Assembly: GCA_017935345.1 (NCBI GenBank)
Contig: JAGBHU010000047.1
Location: forward strand, 1-64,000
DNA length: 64,000 bases
Source of the DNA: Coprococcus sp.
GTDB taxonomy: Bacteria > Bacillota > Clostridia > Lachnospirales > Lachnospiraceae
Direction: 5' to 3'
The notes under the pieces were generated by a model, which was not told the origin of the DNA, did not search any database, and saw only the letters and a list, made by a program, of their open reading frames with translations. The position numbers and the translations under genes were made by a program. This document shows positions 52,349-61,869 of this stretch, piece after piece (the first letter of the stretch is position 1; each line of letters begins with the position of its first letter).

Positions 52349-55300
52349 ATGAGAAAACTTAGAAACAGAGTTTTGGCTCTTGTTCTTGCTGCGACTTTGA
52401 CAGTAGGCACGACGTTTGATGTGTTGGCGGACGGACTTTGGAATGAAGTGAAACATAAGAGTGATACAGCGATAACGCAGAATAATCAGGACGAAAACAA
52501 AGAATATGCAGAAGGACAGGTCATTATTATGTATAGAGATATGACACCTACGGCGGAGCTGGCAAGTGCGGATGTTGATGTTGCTTTGACATATACATTT
52601 GAAGATGCCGTTATAGGTGATGAAAATTCCCCTGAACTGTCCTCTGTAGAGGAGGATTTGCATGTATCTCTTATCAAGTCTGATATTTATACGACAAAGC
52701 AGCTTGTGGAGATGTACAGTAAAAAAAGCGGTGTCATAAAAGCGGAGCCAAACTATCGCTATCACATCATGGATGATGATTATACAGGTTATCAGTGGGC
52801 GCTGGAGAATGAAGGACAAAACGGAGGAACTGCCGGTATTGATGTGAATGCAGATAAAATTAACGATAAGGCAGGCAGTGACTCTAAGGAAAAGGTAATT
52901 GCAGTGGTTGACACCGGTATTGATTATACACATCCTGACCTTGCTCCTGTAATGTGGAATAACACGTTTCCTTCAAACCGACTTAAGGGAGAACATGGAT
53001 ATGACTTTATCAATAGAGATGCTGACCCGATGGATGACAACGGACATGGTACACATTGCTCAGGTATTATAGCGGGTGTTTCAGATGACGGAAGCGGTAT
53101 ATCCGGTATCGTTACATCAGATCATGTAAAGCTGATGGGCGTAAAAGTATTGGATGATACCGGTTCCTGTTATGGCATGGAGATTATCGGTGGGTATAAT
53201 TACATATATCATGCACAGCAGCTTGGTGTTAATATCGTTGCCGTTAACAATTCGTGGGGCGGCGGCGGAGACGAATCGGATACAATATTTGAGGAGCTTG
53301 TAGACTTAGTCGGAAAAGCAGGTGCAATATCAGTATGCGCTGCCGGAAACGATAGCTCCGATAATGATTCGGAACCTGTATTCCCTGCCAATATTGACAG
53401 TCCTTATATCGTTTCTGTTGCAGCTATCAATGGAAAAGGAGAACTGGCTGATTTTTCAAATTATGGTATCGAGAGTGTTGATATAGCAGCTCCGGGTGGC
53501 GATATATTGTCCAGTGTGTCCTATGACTGTTTCAATCCAAGTATATATTCCTCTGGACAGAGGAATGCAACCTGCAGTTATTTTGAGGATTTTGAAGGTA
53601 CGGAATTACCTGAGTATACGGCGGAAGTAGGGGGGACGGCTGTTTCTGAGGTAACAATTAGCGGTGAGCAGTATTTTGGTAGAACTGTCGGTCAATCTCT
53701 TAAGTGGACGATTAAAAATGCAAAGGAAGACGGAACGTATAGTTTGATGATTCCATACGATGCGAAGCTGTCGAATTCTCCGGTATATGCAAGTGCGATG
53801 CTTCGTCTTGAGGATAAGAATGCTCCGGGTGAAGGACTTATTAATGAGATGTTCGGTGGAAGTGTAGTGTTTCTTGGTGAAGGTTTGTATGAAAACGGAA
53901 CGGTTGATTTTCTGAAGATGACCGAAATAGGCGGGGGATATGCCGGAAACTGCTGGAATCATATATCGGGCCAATATGCAGAGAATATAAAAGAGGATTC
54001 GAGAAGAGCTCTTATTATTCAGGTTAATGCTGCTTCAGACGGTGATTATACCGTATATTTGGATAATTTGGCTGTCAGTAAGGCCGATGTCGCATCAGGA
54101 ACATTTGGGAAATATGATTTTTATAACGGTACATCTATGGCAACCCCATATGTTACGGGGGCAGTGGCAGCGATAGCACAGGCTTATCCGAAAGAGGGGG
54201 TATTGGCAAGAAAGGCAATATTGCTGAGCTGCAGTCGTAGAATGTCATCATTGACGGGTAAAGTTGCAACGGAAGGCACGCTTGATTTTTCCATGATAGA
54301 TACGCCTAGAATCAGTATTTCAGATATATATTTGAATGCAGACAAGAATATATGTATAGAAGGTAAATTCCTAACAGGTGCCGAAATTACAATCAATGGT
54401 GAAACCGTATCCCCATTGTCTGGTACAGACGAGAAAATAGTGATTTCCGGTTCAGGCTGGCTGAATAAAAATATTTCTGTTGTGATCGTCCGGGGAGATG
54501 ACAGTATCAAGCGCAGCTTCTATTTTGCAGACGGCAAGAAGCTTACCAAAGAAGCGGAAATTTCGGGCGAATTGATAGGAAATGAGATTTTATCCGACGG
54601 AAATATATTATATAACATAGGGGAAGCAGGCGTTATCAATGTAAGCTCCAGCGAGTCTTATGAGGAATTGGACTACCTGCCGGATGAGGATTTTGAAGAA
54701 AACAGTGCTTCATGGATATCGGCATCTTATGACTATGATAATACCATCTTTGGAAAGAAATATGAAACTTTCGTTGAATATACAATTTATCCGAATACAA
54801 ATACAGTATGTACAGGTGACGGATTATATTCCGTGCTGACATTTGATGCAGGTTTTATGACCGAAAGTATTTTGGCGAATTTTAATCAGAATGATGGTTG
54901 GAGTAAGGTTGCAGAGCTGCCGAGTGAATTTGAGGAATATGGCAATATGGTACTTGGCGCATACAAGGGTAAATTGTACCTTATGGGCGGTCTGAATGAA
55001 GATAAAATGAAATTCGGAACGAATGTGTATTCCTACGACCTGATAACGAAAAAATGGACAAAGGCTGCATCACTGCCGGAGGGAAGGGCTTTCAGTAAGG
55101 CAATGCAGGCAGATGGCAGGCTGGTAGTTACACTTGGCTGTTGTGACGGAACGGGCAAATATCCTGTCAATCTGATATATGACGGTTCGGTTTGGAAAAA
55201 GTCGACTGCCGTTATATCCGGTATGGACACAAATGCCACATACCTGATAGGGGAAGGCGATAATCCAACCATTCTTGAATATTACAGCGGTAATATCGGT

Positions 55301-56404
55301 GCTTCCAAGTCTGCCATTATGTATATAGGAAATTGTGCAGATCAATTGGGAAATATCTATTCCTACAATGTAAAAACCGACAAATATCAGAGCAGTGGCT
55401 ATTCCATAGACAGTAAAACGCTGGAAGGTAAGTTATGTGGCGGAACGGTACATGACGATAAATGTTTAGTGCTTATTAATTCAACTGACGATGCATTTGC
55501 CACAATGCAGTATTCCATTCCGGTGGACAGTGCGTGTATAAAGCCTGAGGTTTCGTATGATGAAGGCGGTTCATTTGATGATGATACCCATGTATGGCTG
55601 CCAAGTGATGTAATCCGATATGCTCCGGATGTATTACCTGAATATTATGTTTTATCCTTCAAGGTAGACGGCAAGGTAATCAAGGCAGACAATAAGGGAA
55701 AATATTTATTTGCGGCACCTGCATATCAGTATAAAAATGGATTTACCGTAGAATTGTCTACAAGACCATATATAACGGAAATTTATACAGATACAAGTGT
55801 TACGGTTGAAATAGGACAGTCCTACAAAATCAGTCCGGAGGTCTATCCGGAGATTCCTGGCGGTGCAAGCTTCAAATGGAAATCAAGCAAGCCGAAGTAT
55901 ATTAGCGTCAATTCAAAGGGACTTGTCAGGGTAAGTAAGAATGCAAAGCCGGGCATGAGGGCGACCATTACGATTACAGCCAGGGATGGCGGCGGTGCAA
56001 GCACCAAGATGACCATCAAGGTTCCGTCTCTTCCTAAGAAGAACAGTAAGGTAACGGTTGGAAACCTTACCTATAAGATTACAAAATCTTCCAAGACAGG
56101 AGGTACGGTATCGGTTGTTAAAGCGAAAAATACGAAATTGACGAAAGTAACCATACCTGCTACAGTTCAAATAAAGGGATATACCTTTACGGTAACAAAG
56201 ATTGAGAAGAATGCTTTTAAATCCTGTAAAAAGCTGAAGAAAGTAACCATCAAATCAGGCAAAATAAAGAGTATCGGAAAAGGTGCATTTGGGGCAATCA
56301 ATAAAAATGCAACAATCACCGTTCCTAAGAAGCTGAAAAAGAAATATACAAAGCTCCTGACGAAATCAGGATATAAGGGCACCATAAAGACTTCAAAGAA
56401 ATAG
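52349..56404 (+). CDS. Secreted S8 subtilase with inserted domain, kelch, Ig-like and leucine-rich modules
   Basis: The protein is 1351 residues. A signal peptide (about 1-27) is followed by a propeptide-like region (about 50-140, YAEGQVIIMYRDM) and the S8 catalytic domain with Asp188 (VVDTGIDYTHPD), His233 (DNGHGTHCSG), the Asn in VNNSWGGGGD and Ser596 (NGTSMATPYVTG). A roughly 190-residue jelly-roll-like insertion (about 405-590) splits the domain before the Ser strand. Then come kelch-like repeats (about 855-1040, LYLMGGLNED and similar), a Big-2 Ig domain (about 1145-1228) and a BspA-type leucine-rich repeat end (about 1255-1345). There is no sortase motif or membrane anchor. It acts outside the cell on proteins, probably adhering through the C-terminal modules. 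Confidence 0.88.
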   Translation: MRKLRNRVLALVLAATLTVGTTFDVLADGLWNEVKHKSDTAITQNNQDENKEYAEGQVIIMYRDMTPTAELASADVDVALTYTFEDAVIGDENSPELSSVEEDLHVSLIKSDIYTTKQLVEMYSKKSGVIKAEPNYRYHIMDDDYTGYQWALENEGQNGGTAGIDVNADKINDKAGSDSKEKVIAVVDTGIDYTHPDLAPVMWNNTFPSNRLKGEHGYDFINRDADPMDDNGHGTHCSGIIAGVSDDGSGISGIVTSDHVKLMGVKVLDDTGSCYGMEIIGGYNYIYHAQQLGVNIVAVNNSWGGGGDESDTIFEELVDLVGKAGAISVCAAGNDSSDNDSEPVFPANIDSPYIVSVAAINGKGELADFSNYGIESVDIAAPGGDILSSVSYDCFNPSIYSSGQRNATCSYFEDFEGTELPEYTAEVGGTAVSEVTISGEQYFGRTVGQSLKWTIKNAKEDGTYSLMIPYDAKLSNSPVYASAMLRLEDKNAPGEGLINEMFGGSVVFLGEGLYENGTVDFLKMTEIGGGYAGNCWNHISGQYAENIKEDSRRALIIQVNAASDGDYTVYLDNLAVSKADVASGTFGKYDFYNGTSMATPYVTGAVAAIAQAYPKEGVLARKAILLSCSRRMSSLTGKVATEGTLDFSMIDTPRISISDIYLNADKNICIEGKFLTGAEITINGETVSPLSGTDEKIVISGSGWLNKNISVVIVRGDDSIKRSFYFADGKKLTKEAEISGELIGNEILSDGNILYNIGEAGVINVSSSESYEELDYLPDEDFEENSASWISASYDYDNTIFGKKYETFVEYTIYPNTNTVCTGDGLYSVLTFDAGFMTESILANFNQNDGWSKVAELPSEFEEYGNMVLGAYKGKLYLMGGLNEDKMKFGTNVYSYDLITKKWTKAASLPEGRAFSKAMQADGRLVVTLGCCDGTGKYPVNLIYDGSVWKKSTAVISGMDTNATYLIGEGDNPTILEYYSGNIGASKSAIMYIGNCADQLGNIYSYNVKTDKYQSSGYSIDSKTLEGKLCGGTVHDDKCLVLINSTDDAFATMQYSIPVDSACIKPEVSYDEGGSFDDDTHVWLPSDVIRYAPDVLPEYYVLSFKVDGKVIKADNKGKYLFAAPAYQYKNGFTVELSTRPYITEIYTDTSVTVEIGQSYKISPEVYPEIPGGASFKWKSSKPKYISVNSKGLVRVSKNAKPGMRATITITARDGGGASTKMTIKVPSLPKKNSKVTVGNLTYKITKSSKTGGTVSVVKAKNTKLTKVTIPATVQIKGYTFTVTKIEKNAFKSCKKLKKVTIKSGKIKSIGKGAFGAINKNATITVPKKLKKKYTKLLTKSGYKGTIKTSKK

Positions 56405-56471
56405 CTGATAGCAACTTTTTAACGGTAGATATGCTGTCATGCAGACAGAACAGAAACGGAGGTATCAATGG

Positions 56472-57434
56472 ATGGAGCAGATGAACAATTTAAGCAGATG
56501 CCGCAGCTTGTATGAAATGTATGGCGCAGCGATGATTCATGAGAAGTTTCCGGAATATGAAGACAGAATTGCGGTTGGTTTTGCAGGCGAGGGCTCTGAT
56601 TGCTTTGGTTATGACGATTATATCTCCACGGATCATGATTATAGTATTGGCTTTGTTATGTGGCTTACGGGAAAGGATTATGCTGTTATCGGTGACAAAT
56701 TGCAGGAAGCATATCGCAGCCTTATCAGGAGTGTTACCGGTGAAGAGGACAGTATCAATTTGTTTGTGGATGACAGACGAGGCGCTATGCGTATCGGTGA
56801 TTTCTATAGTAATATACTTGGCTATGATATTGTGAAGGACGGTATCGGAAGCAGGATGTGGCTTACTGTCACAGAGGATAAGCTGGCTACCGCTACCAAC
56901 GGTGTAATCTTCAGAGATGACATGGGGAACTTTACACGGATAAGGGAGGCGCTTCTTGACTATTATCCTGAAAATATATGGCGGATTAAGCTTGCAGAAC
57001 AGCTTTATCATTTTTCACAGAATGTCCAAAGCAATTATGCCAGAATGATGGCAAGGTGCGACTATGTTGCGGCAAATATTTGTGTGTCGCAGGGACTGAA
57101 AAGTGCCATGTCAATGATATATTTACTGAACAGGCAATATGCACCGTATTATAAATGGATGCGGCGCGGAATGGAGGATTTGACTATATTAAAAGAGTCA
57201 AAAGAGCTTCTCGACGAAATTGCCGTACTCGGTTGTCAGAAGCAGGCTTGGGAAGGCAGAAGATATAATCCATATGAAATCAATCATGATGATGCCGTTG
57301 TTGTGATTTTTGAGAAGCTTGCAGTCTGCATTTTACAGGAACTGAACAGACAGGAAATTGTGAAAGGAGATAATCCATTCCTTGACATATACAGTAAGGA
57401 GATATTTGCAGATTTGGCAAGAAATATGCAGTAA
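56472..57434 (+). CDS. DUF4037 nucleotidyltransferase-like protein
   Basis: About 320 residues from ATG 56472, 9 bases after GGAGG; ATG 56439 is in frame but has no site. The N-terminus has GEGSDCFGYDDYISTDHD, a nucleotidyltransferase-type Gly-Ser with Asp residues, followed by a helical DUF4037 domain (about 120-320; RRYNPYEINHDDAVVVIFEK). The family's substrate is unknown; it may transfer nucleotides to small molecules or proteins. It is encoded 67 bp behind the subtilase with a separate ribosome site, and convergent with a DHH enzyme. Confidence 0.78.
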   Translation: MEQMNNLSRCRSLYEMYGAAMIHEKFPEYEDRIAVGFAGEGSDCFGYDDYISTDHDYSIGFVMWLTGKDYAVIGDKLQEAYRSLIRSVTGEEDSINLFVDDRRGAMRIGDFYSNILGYDIVKDGIGSRMWLTVTEDKLATATNGVIFRDDMGNFTRIREALLDYYPENIWRIKLAEQLYHFSQNVQSNYARMMARCDYVAANICVSQGLKSAMSMIYLLNRQYAPYYKWMRRGMEDLTILKESKELLDEIAVLGCQKQAWEGRRYNPYEINHDDAVVVIFEKLAVCILQELNRQEIVKGDNPFLDIYSKEIFADLARNMQ

Positions 57435-57509
57435 AAAGTAAAGCATCATTCATCAGGCAGAGATAAAAGGTGTGATAACAAGACGCTGCGAATAGGAGCA
57501 ATTAGAAAT

Positions 57510-57566
57510 AAGGCGTATGAAAAAACGTTTTTAGAAACAAACGGGGAATTTTCATACGCCTTTATT
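57510..57566. terminator. Bidirectional terminator
   Basis: AAGGCGTATGAAAA (57510-57523) pairs perfectly with TTTTCATACGCCTT (57549-57562), followed by TATTATG. It lies between two convergent genes. Confidence 0.8.
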
Positions 57567-57622
57567 ATGTATCAGATATCGGTTCCTGCTTCGTTGCCCT
57601 GGCTGTAAGCTGTTCGGATATC

Positions 57623-58543
57623 TTAGGCATTTGCCATGGCTGTAAGCTCTTCAAGCATCTTAGGAAGCTCTGTGTCCATATTCTCGTCTGAGAACTGGCA
57701 GGTTCCCACCTTCTTGTGGCCACCGCCGCCGTACTTTAACATAAGGCTTCCTACATCAATTGTACAGCTGCGGTTTAATATGCTGTAGCCGACAGCGGCA
57801 GAACAGCCTGCTCCGCCTTTTCCACTTACTATCCAAGCAGAAATGTTCTGTTCAGGATACATACTGTATATCATAAAACGGTTTCCTGTATAGATAGGCT
57901 CTACACCACGAAGGTCGCTTACAATCAGATTGCCGTTTACGGTTGTATGGGCAAGTACCATTTCTTTGAATTTGGCTGTCTGCTCATTATAAAGCTCGAT
58001 TCGCTCCTGAATGTCAGGCATGGCAAGAATTTCCTCCGTAGTCATTACACGACAGGCATCAATCAGCTTCTCCATCAGTTGATAGTTGGAGATTGTGAAG
58101 TTTCTGAAACGTCCAAGTCCTGTACGTGGGTCCATCAGAAATCCGATTAATATCCAGCCCTGTGGATTTTGAATTTCATCTATTGTAAGATTACCGGAAT
58201 CCACCTTATCGACTGCATCCATCATGTCATCATATTGTGGGAATTTTTCTTTACCGCCGTAATATTCATAAATAATTCTTGCACATGATGGTGTGAGACG
58301 GCTTTCGCCTTTATATTTTCCCTCAAGCTGAAGTCGCTCATGCTCACTGGAATGGTGGTCAAACCAAAGGCCACAACCCTCTACAAATGGCACATTTGCC
58401 AGACAGTCATTTTCATTTACTTCTACCAGACCATCCTGAAGGTCCTTTGGATGTGCAAATTTCCAACAGTCAATAACGCCTGCTGCCTTCAGTAACGCAC
58501 CACATGCCAGACCGTCAAAATCGGAACGTGTAATAAGTCTCAT
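57623..58543 (-). CDS. DHH-family phosphoesterase
   Basis: The protein is 306 residues. The N-terminal metal site has TRSDFDGLACGALL and, further on, LWFDHHSSEHERL (the DHH motif). The C-terminal DHHA1 region contains MLKYGGGGHKKVGTCQF, the substrate-binding Gly/His loop. DHH/DHHA1 enzymes cleave nanoRNA, cyclic dinucleotides or polyphosphate; which substrate this shorter form uses is not evident. It is cytoplasmic. It is convergent with the DUF4037 gene across a shared terminator. Confidence 0.85.
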   Translation of the reverse strand: MRLITRSDFDGLACGALLKAAGVIDCWKFAHPKDLQDGLVEVNENDCLANVPFVEGCGLWFDHHSSEHERLQLEGKYKGESRLTPSCARIIYEYYGGKEKFPQYDDMMDAVDKVDSGNLTIDEIQNPQGWILIGFLMDPRTGLGRFRNFTISNYQLMEKLIDACRVMTTEEILAMPDIQERIELYNEQTAKFKEMVLAHTTVNGNLIVSDLRGVEPIYTGNRFMIYSMYPEQNISAWIVSGKGGAGCSAAVGYSILNRSCTIDVGSLMLKYGGGGHKKVGTCQFSDENMDTELPKMLEELTAMANA

Positions 58544-58623
58544 ATTGATACCTCCAATACAATATTTTTACTTTCAATGATTTAACCCTATTATAATCCA
58601 TATCGCTGTCCTAATGCAACAAG

Positions 58624-58716
58624 CATAATGTAAATTGTAAACGGGCACATAATGTAAATTGTAAACAGGCAGTCAAAATAATGGAAGAACACGGCAGTTA
58701 ATATGATGGAAGAACA
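58624..58716. repeat. Two pairs of short direct repeats upstream of the anchored-toxin-like gene
   Basis: CATAATGTAAATTGTAAAC occurs at 58624 and again at 58648 (24-bp period). ATGGAAGAACA occurs at 58681 and 58706 (25-bp period). They occupy the divergent promoter region between the DHH gene and the membrane-anchored gene and could be operators or traces of slippage. Confidence 0.6.
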
Positions 58717-58803
58717 ATGACTTGTAACAAAACATACTTAGTGTTATGATGAGAAACGGTAAAAGGTCTAAGCAAGAATTTGGAAATATAAGGAGAACAG
58801 AAC

Positions 58804-59337
58804 ATGGCAAAAAAGGATAATCAAAACGGAGTATATAAAAGACCACAGAGAGGTTGGAGTCCTGCTACGAACAGAATCGTCGGAATCGTATTTCTTGTAT
58901 TTGTCATGATCTGCTTTGTCATTCGCGGCTTCGTAGGCGGCAAAGCTGATAACAATAAGAATGGCGATGGCAAATCGCAGGTTACAAGCAGCGAAGAAAA
59001 TACGACCGATATGGAGAAAACTGACGAAGCAAATAATGTAACTGACAAGACTTCAAAAGCTGACGGAAAATACTATACTTTCAGAAATGAATCAACACTG
59101 GAGAGCCATTACGAAAAGCATGGCTCGGAATTTGATTATCATAATGCAAATGAATATCAGGATGGTGCAAATGATGTAATCAACAATCCTGCTTCTCTTC
59201 ACAAGACGGAGGCAGAGGACGGTGACGATGTGTATTATCTTGAAAGTACAAATGAATTTGTAATAGTTTCTACGGATGGGTATATAAGAACCTACTTTAA
59301 ACCTTCAGACGGTAAAGCTTATTATGACAGACAGTAG
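58804..59337 (+). CDS. Membrane-anchored protein with BECR-like RNase/toxin domain
   Basis: The protein is 177 residues. One membrane helix (about 23-45, IVGIVFLVFVMICFVIRG) is followed by a hydrophilic linker (about 50-90) and an extracellular C-terminal domain. The latter has LESHYEKHGSEFDYHNANEY, VINNPASLHK, a short gap, NEFVIVSTDGYIRTYFKP and a final Tyr-rich end. The KHG.EF / EY / GYIRTYFKP pattern is that of Barnase-EndoU-ColicinE5/D-RelE-like (BECR) nuclease domains of toxins and phage proteins. No immunity gene is next to it. It may be a domesticated secreted RNase or a sensor. An AGGAGAAC ribosome site precedes ATG. Confidence 0.6.
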   Translation: MAKKDNQNGVYKRPQRGWSPATNRIVGIVFLVFVMICFVIRGFVGGKADNNKNGDGKSQVTSSEENTTDMEKTDEANNVTDKTSKADGKYYTFRNESTLESHYEKHGSEFDYHNANEYQDGANDVINNPASLHKTEAEDGDDVYYLESTNEFVIVSTDGYIRTYFKPSDGKAYYDRQ

Positions 59338-59356
59338 TATCGTAAAATAAGAAAAG

Positions 59357-59400
59357 CCTGTTATCATATAATTGCGATTTGTATGATAACAGGTTTTTTT
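59357..59400. terminator. Terminator after the anchored-toxin-like gene
   Basis: CCTGTTATCATA (57th to 68th base of this block, 59357-59368) pairs with TATGATAACAGG (59382-59393), followed by T7. Convergent genes lie on both sides. Confidence 0.8.
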
Positions 59401-59465
59401 CGTGAATTTCAATTCCAAGAGTTATTGGTATGTATCAATAACAGGTAAATCGTATTGTATATCAT

Positions 59466-61112
59466 CTATTTTATTAATGTCTCAGCATAATTTAAAGCTG
59501 CCACAATATCAGGCTGGAAGCAGTCTGCCCCAAGCTTGTCGTAAAGGCCGTCCTTTTTCATAACCTTCATTGGCTGTTCATTTACATGTGAGAATACGAG
59601 CTGAATACCCTTCTTCTCAAAACGGTCAGCCATATCATGGAGTGAATGCATGGCACTTGCATCAATGGCAGGAACAGCACGCATTCGAATAACGATAACC
59701 TTTGTATACTTCTTTGAATTGATATCAGCCAAACGGTCAGATGCAGCGAAGAACATAGGACCGTTTATTTCAAATACACGTATTTCCTTTGGAATGGACA
59801 GAAGCTTTTCTGCTTCGCCGTCTGTGATATCAGGCTCTTCTATATATTTCCAGGCTTTTATTTCACTGGTGTCAGACATACGCTTCATAAAGAGCAGTGC
59901 GGATACTACAATACCGACCTCAATCGCAACCACCAAATCAAATATTACAGTCAGGAAAAAGGTTCCAAGTAATACAATGATATCGCTTTTCGGAGACGTT
60001 TTAATCAGTCTGAAAAATGTAGACCAATTACACATATTCCATGCCACAATCATCAGTACGGCGGCCAGTGTTGTCATAGGTATCAGTGCCGCGTATGGCA
60101 TCAGTAAAAGCAAAATAACAAGAAGAGTCATGCTGTGAACCATTCCGGCGATAGGGGTACGCCCTCCGTTTTTGACATTGGTAGCTGTTCTGGCGATAGC
60201 GCCTGTTGCAGGAATGCCACCGAAGAGTCCGGAGAAAATATTTCCCAGTCCCTGACCGATGAGCTCTGCATTGGAATTGTGTTTGTCACCGATCATACCG
60301 TCAGATACAACGGCTGAGAGGAGAGACTCAATTCCTGCAAGAAGTGCGATTGTAAATGCCGGAGATATCAGGCTTTTAATCATGGCAAAGCTGACGTTTG
60401 GCAAATGTGGTAAAGGCAGCTTGGATGAAAGCTCACCATATACACTGCCGATGGTATTGACAGGCAGGTCTGCCAGCTTCACTAAAAGCGTCGTAACGAT
60501 AATAGCCACAAGCGATGCAGGTATTTTATCCGTAATTTTCGGAAATACAATCAGTATTGCGATAGCAAGCAAACCGACTAATAAAGTGGTTAAATGGGTT
60601 GTGTTGATGTTTTTGGCAAAAGCAATAACCTTGTCAATAAATTCGGAAGGTACGCTGTCCATCTCTAATCCGAGGAAATCCTTAATCTGACCTACAAGAA
60701 GGCTCACACCGATACCACATGTAAATCCTGTTGTAATCGTATAAGGAATATATTTAATCAACGTACCAAAATGACATATTCCCATTATAATAAGAAATAC
60801 ACCCGCCATAATGGTGGCAGCAATCAATCCGTCAATGCCGTTTGTCTGGACAATTCCATAAATAATCGTAACAAATGCTGCCGTAGGGCCACCTATTTGT
60901 ACACGACTGCCGCCGGCAAATGAAATAAAAAATCCGGCTATAATTGCGGTATAAAGACCACATTCCGGTGCAACACCTGATGCAATAGCCAATGCGATAG
61001 ATAATGGTAGTGCAACGATTGCGACAATGATACCGGATATAATATCCTTAACAAGCTGTCCTCCCGTGTATCCCTTCATCACTTGAAAGAGTTTTGGTTT
61101 GAGTGTATTCAT
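59466..61112 (-). CDS. SulP-family inorganic anion transporter with STAS domain
   Basis: The protein is 548 residues. About 12-14 membrane helices span residues 20-400, beginning DIISGIIVAIVALPLSIALA and including SGVAPECGLYTAIIAGF and GGPTAAFV, the SulP substrate-site segments. The C-terminal STAS domain (about 430-545) contains IFEINGPMFFAASDRL and RAVPAIDASAMHSLHDM. It transports sulfate, bicarbonate or other anions by proton or sodium coupling; the ion is not evident. A ribosome site (GAGGAGAAC) precedes the start. Confidence 0.92.
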   Translation of the reverse strand: MNTLKPKLFQVMKGYTGGQLVKDIISGIIVAIVALPLSIALAIASGVAPECGLYTAIIAGFFISFAGGSRVQIGGPTAAFVTIIYGIVQTNGIDGLIAATIMAGVFLIIMGICHFGTLIKYIPYTITTGFTCGIGVSLLVGQIKDFLGLEMDSVPSEFIDKVIAFAKNINTTHLTTLLVGLLAIAILIVFPKITDKIPASLVAIIVTTLLVKLADLPVNTIGSVYGELSSKLPLPHLPNVSFAMIKSLISPAFTIALLAGIESLLSAVVSDGMIGDKHNSNAELIGQGLGNIFSGLFGGIPATGAIARTATNVKNGGRTPIAGMVHSMTLLVILLLLMPYAALIPMTTLAAVLMIVAWNMCNWSTFFRLIKTSPKSDIIVLLGTFFLTVIFDLVVAIEVGIVVSALLFMKRMSDTSEIKAWKYIEEPDITDGEAEKLLSIPKEIRVFEINGPMFFAASDRLADINSKKYTKVIVIRMRAVPAIDASAMHSLHDMADRFEKKGIQLVFSHVNEQPMKVMKKDGLYDKLGADCFQPDIVAALNYAETLIK

Positions 61113-61233
61113 TTTTTATGTTCTCCTCATTTGTAATATCAGTAACAAATGTGGATTGTAGCACTTCCGGCAGGCTTTTTCAAGAGGGAAAAAGCAAATG
61201 TGTTCAGGTTCTGTCGTAAATCATATTTTGGTT

Positions 61234-61280
61234 ACAAAATGTAAAATATATTTGACAAAATGTAATATTAGATTTATACT
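61234..61280 (+). promoter_or_regulatory. Sigma-A promoter with overlapping repeat operator
   Basis: TTGACA at 61252-61257 and TATACT at 61275-61280 have an ideal 17-bp spacer. ACAAAATGTAA occurs at 61234-61244 and 61255-61265, a 21-bp period, the second copy covering the -35 box. The repeats may be the operator of the small HTH regulator encoded at the end of this transcript. Confidence 0.75.
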
Positions 61281-61324
61281 GTAGAAAGTATAAGCGGACA
61301 TCAATGAAAAAAGGGAGGATTTCT

Positions 61325-61864
61325 ATGAATTTATCTTATGTGTTGGGGATTGTCGCAGGCATTGCACTGGTTTTAATTATATTTATTATTTTAAGCAAAA
61401 AGACAGATGCAATTCCTGTATTTGGGACTGCTTGTCAGTATGATGAAAGACAGTTGCAGGCGAGAGGAAGGGCGTATAAGGCAGCGTATTTTACTTTGAT
61501 GATATGCGTTTTTGCCGAAGCCTTTGCAGACATGTTTTTAGAGAGGAAGCTCTTTACAAGTTTGGGAGGACTGGGACTTGCCATATTTGTTTCGATAGGT
61601 GTATTTGCGGTTACATGCATTATAAAGGATGCATATATGGGATTATATGAGAAGATAAGGGGAACACTGATTACGTTCTTTATAATAGCACTTTTAAATT
61701 TATGGTGTGTTGTTTTGGCTGTTGTAAAGAAGGATAAGTTGATAGAAAACGGCGAATTTTCATATGTAATCATTAATATAGGAATCGTAATTTTATATAT
61801 TGTAATTATGGCAGCATTGCTCATAAAGCTGAGACTGGATAAGAAGGCAGAGGCAGGAGAGTAG
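61325..61864 (+). CDS. Multi-helix membrane protein paired with an HTH regulator
   Basis: About 179 residues from ATG 61325 (GGGAGGA 7 bases before it; ATG 61304 overlaps no such site). Five membrane helices are predicted, the first two near residues 5-24 and 55-78. A short cytoplasmic loop has CQYDERQLQARGRAYK, a pattern common in small Firmicutes membrane proteins that precede a YozG-like regulator. Its function is unknown. The regulator starts 5 bp after the stop. Confidence 0.7.
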   Translation: MNLSYVLGIVAGIALVLIIFIILSKKTDAIPVFGTACQYDERQLQARGRAYKAAYFTLMICVFAEAFADMFLERKLFTSLGGLGLAIFVSIGVFAVTCIIKDAYMGLYEKIRGTLITFFIIALLNLWCVVLAVVKKDKLIENGEFSYVIINIGIVILYIVIMAALLIKLRLDKKAEAGE

Positions 61865-61869
61865 ATTTT

